A stretch of DNA of 64,000 bases from Caryophanales bacterium (GTDB lineage: Bacteria > Bacillota > Bacilli > Paenibacillales > CANHCR01). Below are positions 8,786 through 18,029 of this stretch, one piece after another. Each line of letters begins with the position of its first letter. The stretch's first letter is position 1. The DNA lies in assembly GCA_947459205.1 (NCBI GenBank), contig CANHCR010000003.1, forward strand, positions 1 through 64,000, given 5' to 3'. Made by a program: the position numbers and the translations under genes. The notes under the pieces are model-generated. The model had not been told where the DNA came from. It saw only the letters and a program-made list of their open reading frames with translations, and did not search any database.

Positions 8786-10904
8786 CGAGCGGCAGCCGGA
8801 ACGAGAACGTGCTCCCTTGACCGTATACGCTCGCAACACCCACCGCGCCCCCATGCTGACGGATAATTTCCCGGACAATCGACAAGCCGAGTCCGCTCCC
8901 TTGCAGCCGAACTTTCCCCCTATAAAAACGCTCAAAAATGTGCGGCACTTCTTCTTCCGCGATGCCTCGGCCAAAGTCAACCAGTTCAAAGATCAGTTCG
9001 ACTGGACCTACCTGTTCCGCTTGTTTTGCCTGCCCAGCTTCTTGCTGCGACAAATAACAGTTAACCCTAACCTGGCACGGCCGCTGCCCACTGAATTTGA
9101 TGGCATTGTCCAAATAGTTATGCACGACGCGATAAATGCTCTGCAGATCGACCTCCAGCAGCCATTGTCGACTCTCCGGTGAAGCAAGCACTTCGCCGTA
9201 CTCCACCGCTATTTCACCCTGTTCGTGTCGCTCATCGAAGACGTCCTGGATGCCTGCCCACAGCTCAGAAACAGCAATCTGTACAAATTGAAAATCCGAA
9301 TGACGCGCCTCCAAACGCGATAATTCGAACAAATCATCGACCATTCTTTTCATGTAGATGAGCCCGCTCATCATTTGTGACAACACATGCCCCTTCTTCA
9401 CATCACCATTTTGCACAGTGACCAAATCTCGCTGCATCAGTTTAATGTGATTTTGCATGCCGATCAACGGCGATCCTAAGTCGTGTGCAATATTCGCCAT
9501 CAACTGCGACCGCTGTTCGCCTTGTTTTGTTAATTCCTCATTTTTTCGCCGCAACTCCTCGGTTCGCTCCGCAATCGTTTCTTCCAATTCAACATTGAGC
9601 TGATGTAACTGTCCTGCTAACTGCTCGTTTCTGCGCTGCGTCTGCGCATAACGGTACGAGATGGTCGCGGATTGCAAAAGCAAATGAATTAATAACGAAA
9701 AAGGCACCAATTGCAACGTCTCCACATTCCCCATAAAGTAAAAAGTATCATGGATCACTGCAACAATGACGACCAACGCACCCGTCATATTCAGCCACGC
9801 ACCTTCACGCTTGCGTCGCAACGTCAAATACCCGACATAGATGGCATAGTAACCGAGAATCAAAACCATAACTAATGATTGTACGGGCATCGTCGCGGTA
9901 AAATGGCTCGGTGGTACCATCACCACGTAGAGCGTCATCAGCAAGCCGAGGGCATACGAAATACGATGAGCAAGTGGATGAACGTCTTCGCGATACAGGG
10001 AGCGAAACAGACTAATGTAGCAAAGTAATACCATGAATTTTACGACAAACTGCAAATGCATGATTGTTGTCCAACTGAAATCAGGAATCAAGGAGACGAA
10101 AATAAACTTGTTCAGCAACATCGCCCGCAGTCCGATTAGGATGCACAAAATTCCTAGTAGCAGCAAATCTATCGTTCGCTTGCTGATGAAATAAATAAAG
10201 ATATGATAGAGTCCGATGATCAGAAACATGCAAATAAACAGCAAATCCTGCAACACATATTTTTTAAATACATAAAGGGACACCGCGTTCGCGGCGCCGA
10301 TTTTTGCGTCACCCAAAATCCCGCTCTCGCGGAACGAGTGATTGGACGCTTGAACGATGATGTCTACCTGTTCGGTCTGCGGCGTGAATTCGACGAGATT
10401 GAGGCGGATCCACGGCGTCTCGCTGTCTTTGTCTGTGGTCGACACGTTTCCCAATTCACCGACGAGCTCGCCGTTCACCCAGACGCGATGAGCCGAGCCG
10501 ACATTCTCTAAAAGAAGCGCCATATTCGTCCCTACTTGCTCGGTTTCGATGGTGAGCTGCTTGCGATACGTGGCGAATCCGTAACGTGGCAGCGGTTGAC
10601 CGTCGTTGATCTCTTGACCAAGATTCTGACCCTCCCAACTGAACGGGACATTGATGGTTGCCCCTGTCAGTTGCTTGGCGGGTGTAGTTGTGTCATTCGC
10701 GAAATCTTCGGGCGTCAGCGCTTGCTGCCAATAAAACTGCCAATCACCCTTCAGTGACACGAGCGACAGGTCATTGCGGTTGATATTCTTATTCGCTAAT
10801 TCCGAACTCGAAGCAGCCGCCTGTGCGCTGACAACCGGCAGTAAAAGACTTAACGAAAATAAAATGAACAACATGCTCAACACCAACGAACGCTTCCACT
10901 TCAA
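8766..10904 (-). CDS. 7TMR-DISM sensor histidine kinase A
   Basis: Membrane sensor kinase of 712 residues. After a signal peptide comes an extracellular jelly-roll module (about 40-215, with GDWQFYWQ and VWVNGELVG) resembling the sugar-binding domain of beta-galactosidases, then seven membrane helices (7TMR-DISM, about 220-420), a coiled coil, and a kinase core. His474 in IAHDLGSPL is the phosphorylation site; N-box NYLDNAIKF, G1 DFGRGI and G2 GSGLGLS are intact. A TTG at 10904 preceded by GAGGTGA is preferred; an upstream in-frame TTG at 10922 has a poor site. It converges on response regulator A with overlapping 3' ends, and is a paralogue of the kinase at 15635-17767. A carbohydrate ligand is a guess from the domain. 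Confidence 0.88.
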   Translation of the reverse strand: MKWKRSLVLSMLFILFSLSLLLPVVSAQAAASSSELANKNINRNDLSLVSLKGDWQFYWQQALTPEDFANDTTTPAKQLTGATINVPFSWEGQNLGQEINDGQPLPRYGFATYRKQLTIETEQVGTNMALLLENVGSAHRVWVNGELVGELGNVSTTDKDSETPWIRLNLVEFTPQTEQVDIIVQASNHSFRESGILGDAKIGAANAVSLYVFKKYVLQDLLFICMFLIIGLYHIFIYFISKRTIDLLLLGILCILIGLRAMLLNKFIFVSLIPDFSWTTIMHLQFVVKFMVLLCYISLFRSLYREDVHPLAHRISYALGLLMTLYVVMVPPSHFTATMPVQSLVMVLILGYYAIYVGYLTLRRKREGAWLNMTGALVVIVAVIHDTFYFMGNVETLQLVPFSLLIHLLLQSATISYRYAQTQRRNEQLAGQLHQLNVELEETIAERTEELRRKNEELTKQGEQRSQLMANIAHDLGSPLIGMQNHIKLMQRDLVTVQNGDVKKGHVLSQMMSGLIYMKRMVDDLFELSRLEARHSDFQFVQIAVSELWAGIQDVFDERHEQGEIAVEYGEVLASPESRQWLLEVDLQSIYRVVHNYLDNAIKFSGQRPCQVRVNCYLSQQEAGQAKQAEQVGPVELIFELVDFGRGIAEEEVPHIFERFYRGKVRLQGSGLGLSIVREIIRQHGGAVGVASVYGQGSTFSFRLPLVRAKEE

Positions 10905-10966
10905 AACAATCACCTCGAACAACCTATATTCGACTCGGCGAGCGAAACATCCTGCAAAAGCAAAAC

Positions 10967-11013
10967 GAGCTGGTCACTGTCTCAGTCGAAAACCTGAAAC
11001 AGCTGTCCGGCTC
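10967..11013 (-). terminator. degenerate hairpin upstream of kinase A
   Basis: GAGCTGG...CCGGCTC with imperfect inner pairing, aligned with a perfect hairpin at the same place upstream of kinase B (17828-17881), where it terminates the ABC operon. Here no minus-strand gene ends nearby except through the 110-bp gap from Fic on the left, so it looks like a relic carried along by duplication. Confidence 0.5.
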
Positions 11014-11124
11014 ATTCGTTGAAAGTGTTATCGTCTACGGTGAAAACGTGAATCTCACGATGTGTATTTGGGGCTTAATAGATCGAAACGAACCATACGA
11101 CAATAAGTCCAAAATCACAAACTC

Positions 11125-12276
11125 CTACATTTCCGTATCTTTCCGCAAAACATCCAAGTACTTTGCATACATAAACTGCCGATTTCGTTTTTTTGTATCT
11201 ACTTGCTCGAGAATCGACAACTGAACTAACTGGTCCACCGCTTTTGCGACCGTGTTATATTGGACACCCCACTGTTGTGCGGTCTTTGAGATATCGATAA
11301 TCGGATGACGCTGGATCGTCCGAAACAACCGTAATACATTGACTTTGCGATTCGGAAGCATTTGAATTTTCGCTTCGTTTTCGAGGTTCAATTGATGAAC
11401 GAGCTGAATCGTTTCGATTGCATCCCGCGCAGAATCAATCATCGCCCGCAAGAAAAAGCCAATCCAAGCCTCGTAATTCCCTTTTCGTCGCGTCTCATTT
11501 AAACGATCATAATACTCCATGCGATTCCGCTTTAAATAATAGGAAATGTACAACACGGGATAACGTAAAATGTCTCGCTCCATCAACCACAGCGTAATCA
11601 GCATTCTGCCCAGGCGACCATTCCCGTCGAGAAACGGATGGATGGTTTCGAACTGATAGTGAATCAATCCTATTTTTATGAGCGGGTCCATCTCATCATC
11701 CGCATGCATGAACAACTCCAAATCATTCATCGCCTGCACCATGTCGTCTACATTCGGCGGGATGAAAACAGCATTCTTTAAATTACCACCAGCTGGCCCA
11801 ATCCAATTCTGACTCCGTCGAAACTCTCCTGGTTTTTTCTCTTGTCCACGGACGCAGTTCATTAAGATTTCGTGCATCTCACGCAGTAATCGATTGCATA
11901 TCGGTAATTGCTGTAGACGGCTCATCGCATAATCGGTGGTTTTGATGTAATTCACGACTTCTGTCACGTCCAGATTGGTGTTCTCTTCGATGTGCGGATC
12001 CAATATATCGTCGAGCGATGCCTGTGTCCCCTCAATCTGCGACGAGAGAAGCGCTTCCTTACGAACATACATCGCGATGAAAAAGTCTACATCAATCAAC
12101 GTTACGGAGATGCCGTCCAATTTTCCCAGCAAATGATGAGCTGTGCCGAGTAACTTCAGCATTTCTTCGGACATTTCAACCGGCGGCTTCGGCGGTAGAG
12201 GGGTTGGTACAAACGAGGAGTACGCCAACTCGCCATGCAACATTTTTTTATAAGAACCTGAGCGTTCAGATTGCAT
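11125..12276 (-). CDS. Fic family protein with C-terminal winged helix
   Basis: The 383-residue product is a class II Fic enzyme, expected to transfer AMP (or another phosphate-linked group) from a nucleotide to a target hydroxyl. The inhibitory helix motif SSQIEG is at 78-83 and the complete catalytic motif HPFLDGNGRLGR at 213-224. The final about 80 residues contain a winged-helix-like segment (DISKTAQQWGVQYNTVAKAVDQL), the usual C-terminal addition in long Fic proteins. The ATG at 12276 is supported by GGAGG 7 nt upstream. It lies alone between the two cassettes. Target and role are unknown. Confidence 0.9.
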   Translation of the reverse strand: MQSERSGSYKKMLHGELAYSSFVPTPLPPKPPVEMSEEMLKLLGTAHHLLGKLDGISVTLIDVDFFIAMYVRKEALLSSQIEGTQASLDDILDPHIEENTNLDVTEVVNYIKTTDYAMSRLQQLPICNRLLREMHEILMNCVRGQEKKPGEFRRSQNWIGPAGGNLKNAVFIPPNVDDMVQAMNDLELFMHADDEMDPLIKIGLIHYQFETIHPFLDGNGRLGRMLITLWLMERDILRYPVLYISYYLKRNRMEYYDRLNETRRKGNYEAWIGFFLRAMIDSARDAIETIQLVHQLNLENEAKIQMLPNRKVNVLRLFRTIQRHPIIDISKTAQQWGVQYNTVAKAVDQLVQLSILEQVDTKKRNRQFMYAKYLDVLRKDTEM

Positions 12277-12625
12277 CAGACAGCCTCCAAAAATGAAATA
12301 TAGACTTATTATACCACTCCTTATTTCAAAATATACAGAAAAAATGAAATAAAACCAACGAAATTTGTTGTGGGCTTGAACGATGGAGGCGAGTCACCAT
12401 GTGTTAAGGTCCAAATACAGAAGTGGCAGTTGTCTCGGCAAAGAATCAGATATCAACTGTATGCCATCGATCCCCGTCGGAACGGGCGGTGAGGCGTTTG
12501 GTGTTTAATTGATGGTGGCTACTCAGTCAAAAATGCCTCGCGGATTGTTTCAAGTGATTTAATGTACTTGATTGCGCTCAAGAACTTTATGCTATTGACA
12601 TATGAAAGCATCTAGTCACCGCTCA
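12277..12625. other. intergenic region upstream of Fic
   Basis: Near the Fic start the minus strand has a TATAAT (in GGTATAATAAG) and two copies of ATTTCATTTTT flanking it, with a nearby inverted TGAAAT, a possible operator. The remaining about 250 bp has only a 42-codon ORF from about 12383 without a good ribosome binding site, and nothing else I can identify. Confidence 0.4.
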
Positions 12626-12660
12626 CAAAAACACCTCCCGAACCATTCGTTCAGGAGGTG
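12626..12660 (-). terminator. rho-independent terminator of surface protein B
   Basis: CACCTCCCGAA...TTCAGGAGGTG stem with a minus-strand TTTTTGTG tail, about 45 bp beyond the stop codon. It is nearly identical to the terminator at 3745-3779. Confidence 0.8.
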
Positions 12661-12702
12661 TCCGCTTGTTACTTACTGCTACTTTCTACTGCAATCCTTG
12701 CC

Positions 12703-14823
12703 TTATGGCAACGTCGTCACGCTGAGCGCCGTACTGTTCGTGAAGTTTTTCGCCGCATCAAGCGCGCGCACCGTTATGTTGTACGTTGTGTCTGCAGTCA
12801 AGTTCTTCAGGTTGAACGAAGTCGTCGTACCACTAACCGTTGCCACGTACGTACCGTTGCGGTAGATATTGTAGAACGTCACACCTACGTTGTCGGTGGA
12901 AGCCGTCCACGTCACTCGCGCGCTCGTTTTCGTCACGTTGCTGCTCGCCACATTCGTCGGTTCGCTCGGGGCCGTGCTGTCGACCGTCGTCACGCTGATT
13001 GCCTCACTTAACGCCGAGCGGTTTTTCGTGGCATCGACTGCCTGCACGGAAATCGAATACGTTGTCAAGTTTGACAAGCCGATAAGCGTTGTCGCTGGGT
13101 TCGTTACCGTTTTGTTGTATACACCGTTCACATACACGTTGTAACCGGTCACGCCGACATTATCGGTCGAGGCGGTCCATCTGACTTCGAAACTCGTGCC
13201 ACCCACTTTGCTCGCCGTCACATTGGTCGGCATCGTTGGTGCAATCGAATCCGGCGGTGCTGCCGTCGTCACAGCGAGTGCCGCCGAGCGCACCGATTTA
13301 TTTCTAACCGCATCATAGGCTTGTACCGTAATGTTATGACTACTTAGCGGATTAAGTCCGGTGATTGTAAATCTCGTGCCTGCTGTTGAGGCTACATACA
13401 ATCCATTACGGAACACGTTATATGCCACAACGGCCACATCATCCGTCGAAGGGTTCCAACTGAAACTGATACTGTTGTGCGTCACTTGCGTCGTCGCCAA
13501 ACCAGTCGGTGTGCTAGGCGCTGCATCCTCGACATTCGTCACACTAATCGTGAACGACTTATTAAACGTCAAACTGCCACTATCCGTAACCCGCACACGC
13601 ACTCTGTACGAGGACTTCGTCTCAAAATCGAAACTTGCATTCGCCCGCAGGCTCGACCCGCTGATGTTGAACGCAGCATTGTCAGTATCACCCATACCGC
13701 TCACCAGCGTGAACGTCGCCGTATCACCCGCATCCGCATCCGTCGCACTAAGCGTGCCGACGACTGCATTCGCACCAGCATTTTCGGCCAGCGAACTTGC
13801 GCTCAAACTGATGTCGGTCGGCGCTTGGTTGGTCGGTGCTGCACTTGCAACATATGGACTTCCAGTAGTACCCGCGCCCGACGCGAAACTCGTTTTAGAC
13901 ATATCCAACTGCAAAGCGGGGCGGACGCCGAATTCGGGGAAGAACGGAGGGCGGATGTAGATACCACCATCAACGTCGACAAAGCGCACATCCCACTGAC
14001 TCGAGGCCATGGGGGAATTTAACCAATATTTAAAATTTGTGGTGCTGTCAATGTCTTCAGATTTAATTGTACTCTGCGTCACCGCCTCCGCCGTTGGTTT
14101 TGCGAAGTAGTAGTTCGTACCTAGTGCCGCGTTATTGTCATATACCCACTCTTTTAACTGCTTGACTGACAGCAGAAAGATGTTGTCCGTCACGTTTTGG
14201 TAGTACGCTGTATCATAGTTTTGTACGACGGTAGCAATGTTGTCATCCCTAGTATGACTCGCTATCCCACCGTCTTTCTTCGCCACATCCAAGTCCGCCA
14301 ACAGCACCTTGTGAGTGTAAGACTTAATCAAGCTACGCTCTGTTGACGTGAAGTTTCCGTCAGCGAGAAACCCTTTCTCCGTGTTGTATGGATTTTCGCC
14401 ACCATACAGGTTCGCCGCGCTCGGGTCGTTCTGAATCCAATCAATCACATTTCCGCCACTGTTCGCACTGCTGCTGTTCAGCCACTGGCGGATGTTCGAA
14501 TCCTTATAATAGGTGCTGCCACCCAACTCGCGGAGAGGATGATCTGCCGAGTGATAACTGCCACCCGCATCGAACGCCTTGAGCGTCAAAATCCGATCCG
14601 CGAACAGTATCGGGTCTCCAGTCGTCGGGTCCTTGTAAATCACGCGCCACAAAATTGGAGCGTCGTTGTACTTTCCGAACTGGATATACTGTCCGATGTT
14701 GACCGACGGCGGTGCCGCCTGCACCTCCACTGGTCCCACCGGCGATGCGACTAACACCCCGCTCATCATGAGCAACACACTCATCCATGTCGCCAGCCAT
14801 CTTTTTGTCATTTGAAACATCAT
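12703..14823 (-). CDS. secreted DUF6273 / cadherin / fibronectin-III surface protein B
   Basis: Secreted protein of about 706 residues. The ATG at 14823 follows GGGAG by 8 nt. A signal peptide is followed by a region of about 290 residues with FGKYNDAPILWRVI, NIRQWLN, YWLNSPM and FGVRPALQLD, a pattern I associate with the DUF6273 domain found in secreted Gram-positive proteins. One cadherin-like repeat and three fibronectin-III domains follow, very close in sequence to the end of protein A. No covalent wall anchor is visible. It is divergent from response regulator B. Compared with A, the N-terminal head has been exchanged while the C-terminal stalk is kept. Confidence 0.85.
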   Translation of the reverse strand: MMFQMTKRWLATWMSVLLMMSGVLVASPVGPVEVQAAPPSVNIGQYIQFGKYNDAPILWRVIYKDPTTGDPILFADRILTLKAFDAGGSYHSADHPLRELGGSTYYKDSNIRQWLNSSSANSGGNVIDWIQNDPSAANLYGGENPYNTEKGFLADGNFTSTERSLIKSYTHKVLLADLDVAKKDGGIASHTRDDNIATVVQNYDTAYYQNVTDNIFLLSVKQLKEWVYDNNAALGTNYYFAKPTAEAVTQSTIKSEDIDSTTNFKYWLNSPMASSQWDVRFVDVDGGIYIRPPFFPEFGVRPALQLDMSKTSFASGAGTTGSPYVASAAPTNQAPTDISLSASSLAENAGANAVVGTLSATDADAGDTATFTLVSGMGDTDNAAFNISGSSLRANASFDFETKSSYRVRVRVTDSGSLTFNKSFTISVTNVEDAAPSTPTGLATTQVTHNSISFSWNPSTDDVAVVAYNVFRNGLYVASTAGTRFTITGLNPLSSHNITVQAYDAVRNKSVRSAALAVTTAAPPDSIAPTMPTNVTASKVGGTSFEVRWTASTDNVGVTGYNVYVNGVYNKTVTNPATTLIGLSNLTTYSISVQAVDATKNRSALSEAISVTTVDSTAPSEPTNVASSNVTKTSARVTWTASTDNVGVTFYNIYRNGTYVATVSGTTTSFNLKNLTADTTYNITVRALDAAKNFTNSTALSVTTLP

Positions 14824-14939
14824 GAAAACCACTCCCATTTTTATCAAAGTTGGATGGATAAATCCACCTTTTTTGATTGTGAACGAACTTTCAAGATTTG
14901 TATAGATGAGGGTACCTCACTATTTTTTTAGCGGATGGT

Positions 14940-14950
14940 TATGATATGAT
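14940..14950 (+). promoter_or_regulatory. candidate -10 of response regulator B
   Basis: Two overlapping TATGAT hexamers lie about 30 bp before the start codon. No good -35 is present, which would fit an activator-dependent promoter. Confidence 0.35.
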
Positions 14951-14979
14951 AAACGCACAAAACGAAAGGGGTACCGACC

Positions 14980-15684
14980 ATGAAACCAATCAGTGTGATG
15001 ATTGTCGATGACGAGGAAATCGTGCGCAGCGGTCTGGAGATGATGATCCTTGCAGAGAAAGATATGTATGTGCTCGATACCGCCGTCAACGGCTTGTCTG
15101 CACTCGAAAAAATGGCTAGCCGCAAACCTGATGTGTTGCTGGTTGACATCCAGATGCCGGTCATGGACGGCCTCGAATGCATCCGCCAACTGCGCGAATG
15201 GGCACCCGAACTACCGATTCTCATCCTAACGACATTCAACGAGATCGACTACATCATCCGCGGACTGGCGCTCGGTGCCAAAGGCTACCTGATCAAAGGA
15301 GTCGAAATGGATCGCTTCACCCAGCATATTCGTGATGTCTATCACAACCGCTTCGTCCTACCCTCGCAAGTGGCCGTCAAATTGTCCGAACATTTGATGA
15401 ATAAAAGCGAATTCTGGACCATTCGCAGCGCCGCCGAATTCGCTTTTCCGGATGATCTGTTTACAAAAAAAGAGCAGGATATCATCCTGCTCCTGCAAAC
15501 CGATTTGACCATTATAGAGATGGCTATCCGCCTGCACACAAGCGAAGGCACGATGCGCAACTACATGACTCGCATCTATCAGAAACTGACCGTGAAAAAT
15601 CGGCAGGAAGCGCTCGCCGCCATCCAAAGTTACGTCATTCCTGTGGCTCAATCTGAACCTCAGCAGTCGCCAGCGGAAGGGTAA
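14980..15684 (+). CDS. NarL/LuxR-type response regulator B
   Basis: Two-component regulator of 234 residues. Receiver domain with MIVDDEE, phosphoacceptor Asp56 in LLVDIQMPVMDG, LTTFNE and LIKG; LuxR-type HTH from FTKKEQDIILLL. It shares the FTKKEQ junction and overall layout with regulator A. AAAGGGG lies 8 nt before the ATG. Its last 50 bp (15635-15684) overlap the opposite-strand kinase B, a longer overlap than in cassette A. It probably receives phosphate from kinase B and acts on the divergent surface-protein gene, by inference from position. Confidence 0.9.
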   Translation: MKPISVMIVDDEEIVRSGLEMMILAEKDMYVLDTAVNGLSALEKMASRKPDVLLVDIQMPVMDGLECIRQLREWAPELPILILTTFNEIDYIIRGLALGAKGYLIKGVEMDRFTQHIRDVYHNRFVLPSQVAVKLSEHLMNKSEFWTIRSAAEFAFPDDLFTKKEQDIILLLQTDLTIIEMAIRLHTSEGTMRNYMTRIYQKLTVKNRQEALAAIQSYVIPVAQSEPQQSPAEG

Positions 15685-17767
15685 ACCAAAAGGTGCTCCC
15701 CTCCCCCGCCACACTGCGCACGCCCACCTCGCCGCCGTGCCGTTCGATCATCTCTTTTGCAATGGCCAAACCCAAGCCGATGCCTTTGCGATTGCCAGCC
15801 CCCTTGAAAAACCGCTCAAATACATGCGGCAACTCATCCGGTATGATGCCTTTGCCGAAGTCAGTCAATTCATAGACGAAGGTCTGCCCGCGAATCAAAT
15901 AGTTCACCTCAACCGGGCACGGAAACTTCGAACTGAACTTAATCGCGTTCTCCACATAATTTTGCACCACACGAAGAATCGCGACGGAATCTACTAACAC
16001 CAGCGGCGCCTCGATTCGCCCATCTTCCGGATGCAACTCATCCGCTTCACTCAACTGAAGCTCAATCTGCCCCCACTCCACTTTTTCCTGCAGAAATTCC
16101 GCCATCCGATCACACAACTGCCGGACGCTCATCCATTCCGCATTCACCAACTCGTCCTCTCGCTTCATCATGGTCAGATCGAATAAATCTTGCACCTGTC
16201 GCTTCATATAATCGACACCTTGCTTCATTTGGCGAGCAATTATCTTCAGTTGCTCCGGCCGAGCATCCCCTTTGTCCAACAAATACACTTGCGTCTGCAT
16301 CCCAGCAAGCGGTGAACCGAGATCGTGCGCAATATTTTCCAACAGTTGTGTCCGCTGCCGATCAGAATCAAGCAATTGTACGTTCGACTGGCGCAGTTCC
16401 TCCGTGCGCTCAGCTACCGTCGCTTCCAGGTTGCGGTTAATATCCTGCAACTCGTTCGCGAGGCTACTGTTTCGGCGCTGAATTTGTGCATAGCGATACG
16501 AGATGGTGACGGCTTGCAGCAGCAGACACACCATCAGTGCATACGGGACCAGTTGCACCGTCTGCAAATTCAACGTGAAGAAAAAGAAATCTTGGATGAT
16601 CGCGATGATGACGGCGAACACGCCCACCATACCCAGCCATGCACCTTCCCGCTTGCGGCGTACCGCCAAAAAACCGACAAACAGGGCGTAATAACCGAGA
16701 ATGAGCACCATCACAAAGGTTTGCATCGGAAACGTCGCAGTAAAATGGCTTGGCGGAACGATCAACACATAGAGTAGCATTAGCAACCCAACGGAAATGG
16801 AAATCCGGTGTACCAGAGAATTGACATCACTCCGATATAAGGAACGGATCAGACTTATATAACAGATAAAAGTTATAAATTTGACGGAAAATTGCATGTG
16901 CATCAGAAACGACCAACTGATATCAGGAAATACAGAGTAGAAGAGAAACTTATTCAATAGCAGCGCACGCAGTGCGATGAACAAGCAAACCGTACCCAGC
17001 CAGAGTAGGTCCACCGTGCGTTTACTGATGAAATAGATCATCAGATGATAGATTCCGATAATCAGAAACGCGCCGATAAAGATCAAATCCTGCAACACAT
17101 ATTTTTTGAAAACATGTAACGTTAAGTCGTTTGCATCGCCAAACATCGTGTCGCCGAACATGCCGCTCTCACGAAACGAGTGGTTGGACACTTGCACGAT
17201 GATGTCTATTTGCTCCGTCTGCGGCGTGAAATAGACGAGATTCAGGCGAATCCACGGCGTTTCGGCGTCTTCGTGCCCTGTCGACACCTCGCCCAGTCCG
17301 TCCACTAACTGCCCGTTCACCCACACGCGATATGCAGAGCCGACGCTCTCTAGGAGAAGCGCCATGTTGCTCCCGACTTGCTCTGGCGCGATGGTCATTT
17401 GCTTGCGGTACGTGGCGTAGCCGTATCGTGGCAGCGGTTTGCCGTCGTTGACCGTTGGTCCAAGCGTTTGGCCGTCCCAACTGGACGGGACTTGAATGGT
17501 TGCTCCTCTTGGTGCGTCGGCGCTGGCGCTTACGGTTGTGCCGTTTTGTTCCGTCGATTCCTCAAAATCTTCGGGCAAAAGCGCTTGCTGCCAGTAAAAT
17601 TGCCAATCGCCCTTTAGCGACACGAGCGGCATGTCGTTGCGGTTGATATTCGCATTCGCTGATTCCGGACTCGAAGAAGCCTTTTCGGTGATGAAAACGG
17701 GCAGCAGAAGACTTAACGTAATTATGACGAACAAAATGTAAAACGCGATAGATCGTGACCGTTGCAA
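15635..17767 (-). CDS. 7TMR-DISM sensor histidine kinase B
   Basis: Paralogue of kinase A with the same parts: signal peptide, extracellular jelly-roll (GDWQFYWQ, VWVNGQLV), seven membrane helices, coiled coil, HisKA with His481 in IAHDLGSPL, N-box NYVENAIKF, G1 DFGKGI and G2 GIGLGLA. The TTG at 17767 has GAGGTGAG 5 nt upstream and matches the start used for kinase A; the ATG at 17785 is an alternative with little upstream complementarity. It converges on regulator B. The kinase core differs more from A than the sensor half does, consistent with two separate phosphorelay pairs. Confidence 0.88.
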   Translation of the reverse strand: MQRSRSIAFYILFVIITLSLLLPVFITEKASSSPESANANINRNDMPLVSLKGDWQFYWQQALLPEDFEESTEQNGTTVSASADAPRGATIQVPSSWDGQTLGPTVNDGKPLPRYGYATYRKQMTIAPEQVGSNMALLLESVGSAYRVWVNGQLVDGLGEVSTGHEDAETPWIRLNLVYFTPQTEQIDIIVQVSNHSFRESGMFGDTMFGDANDLTLHVFKKYVLQDLIFIGAFLIIGIYHLMIYFISKRTVDLLWLGTVCLFIALRALLLNKFLFYSVFPDISWSFLMHMQFSVKFITFICYISLIRSLYRSDVNSLVHRISISVGLLMLLYVLIVPPSHFTATFPMQTFVMVLILGYYALFVGFLAVRRKREGAWLGMVGVFAVIIAIIQDFFFFTLNLQTVQLVPYALMVCLLLQAVTISYRYAQIQRRNSSLANELQDINRNLEATVAERTEELRQSNVQLLDSDRQRTQLLENIAHDLGSPLAGMQTQVYLLDKGDARPEQLKIIARQMKQGVDYMKRQVQDLFDLTMMKREDELVNAEWMSVRQLCDRMAEFLQEKVEWGQIELQLSEADELHPEDGRIEAPLVLVDSVAILRVVQNYVENAIKFSSKFPCPVEVNYLIRGQTFVYELTDFGKGIIPDELPHVFERFFKGAGNRKGIGLGLAIAKEMIERHGGEVGVRSVAGEGSTFWFTLPLATAEVQIEPQE

Positions 17768-17827
17768 AAAACTCACCTCGAACATCCTATATTCGACTCG
17801 ATGGACGAAACATCCTGCACAAGCAAA

Positions 17828-17881
17828 ATGAGCCGGTCACTGTCTCAGTTCAAAAACATGTGAAACAGTGATCCGGCTCAT
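17828..17881 (-). terminator. terminator of the ABC-2 operon
   Basis: GAGCCGGTCACTGT pairs with ACAGTGATCCGGCTC (one bulged base), and on the minus strand the hairpin is followed by ATTTTGC. It lies about 150 bp past the last ABC permease and about 60 bp before kinase B. Its degenerate copy precedes kinase A. Confidence 0.65.
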
Positions 17882-18029
17882 TCGTTGAAAGTGTCGTCGT
17901 GAACTTCGAGACGGTGGCGAGGGAATTTGAAACACTATCCTCACTGCTACTAAACAAAGCCCATCAACTCCAAATTGCGGTGTAACGTGCGACACCGACT
18001 TGTACGCCCGCACGCCCCACACCGCACCC

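Noticed and set aside
12383..12511. 42-codon ORF in the gap right of the Fic gene
   Set aside because: No clear ribosome binding site, no recognisable motif, and no support from context.
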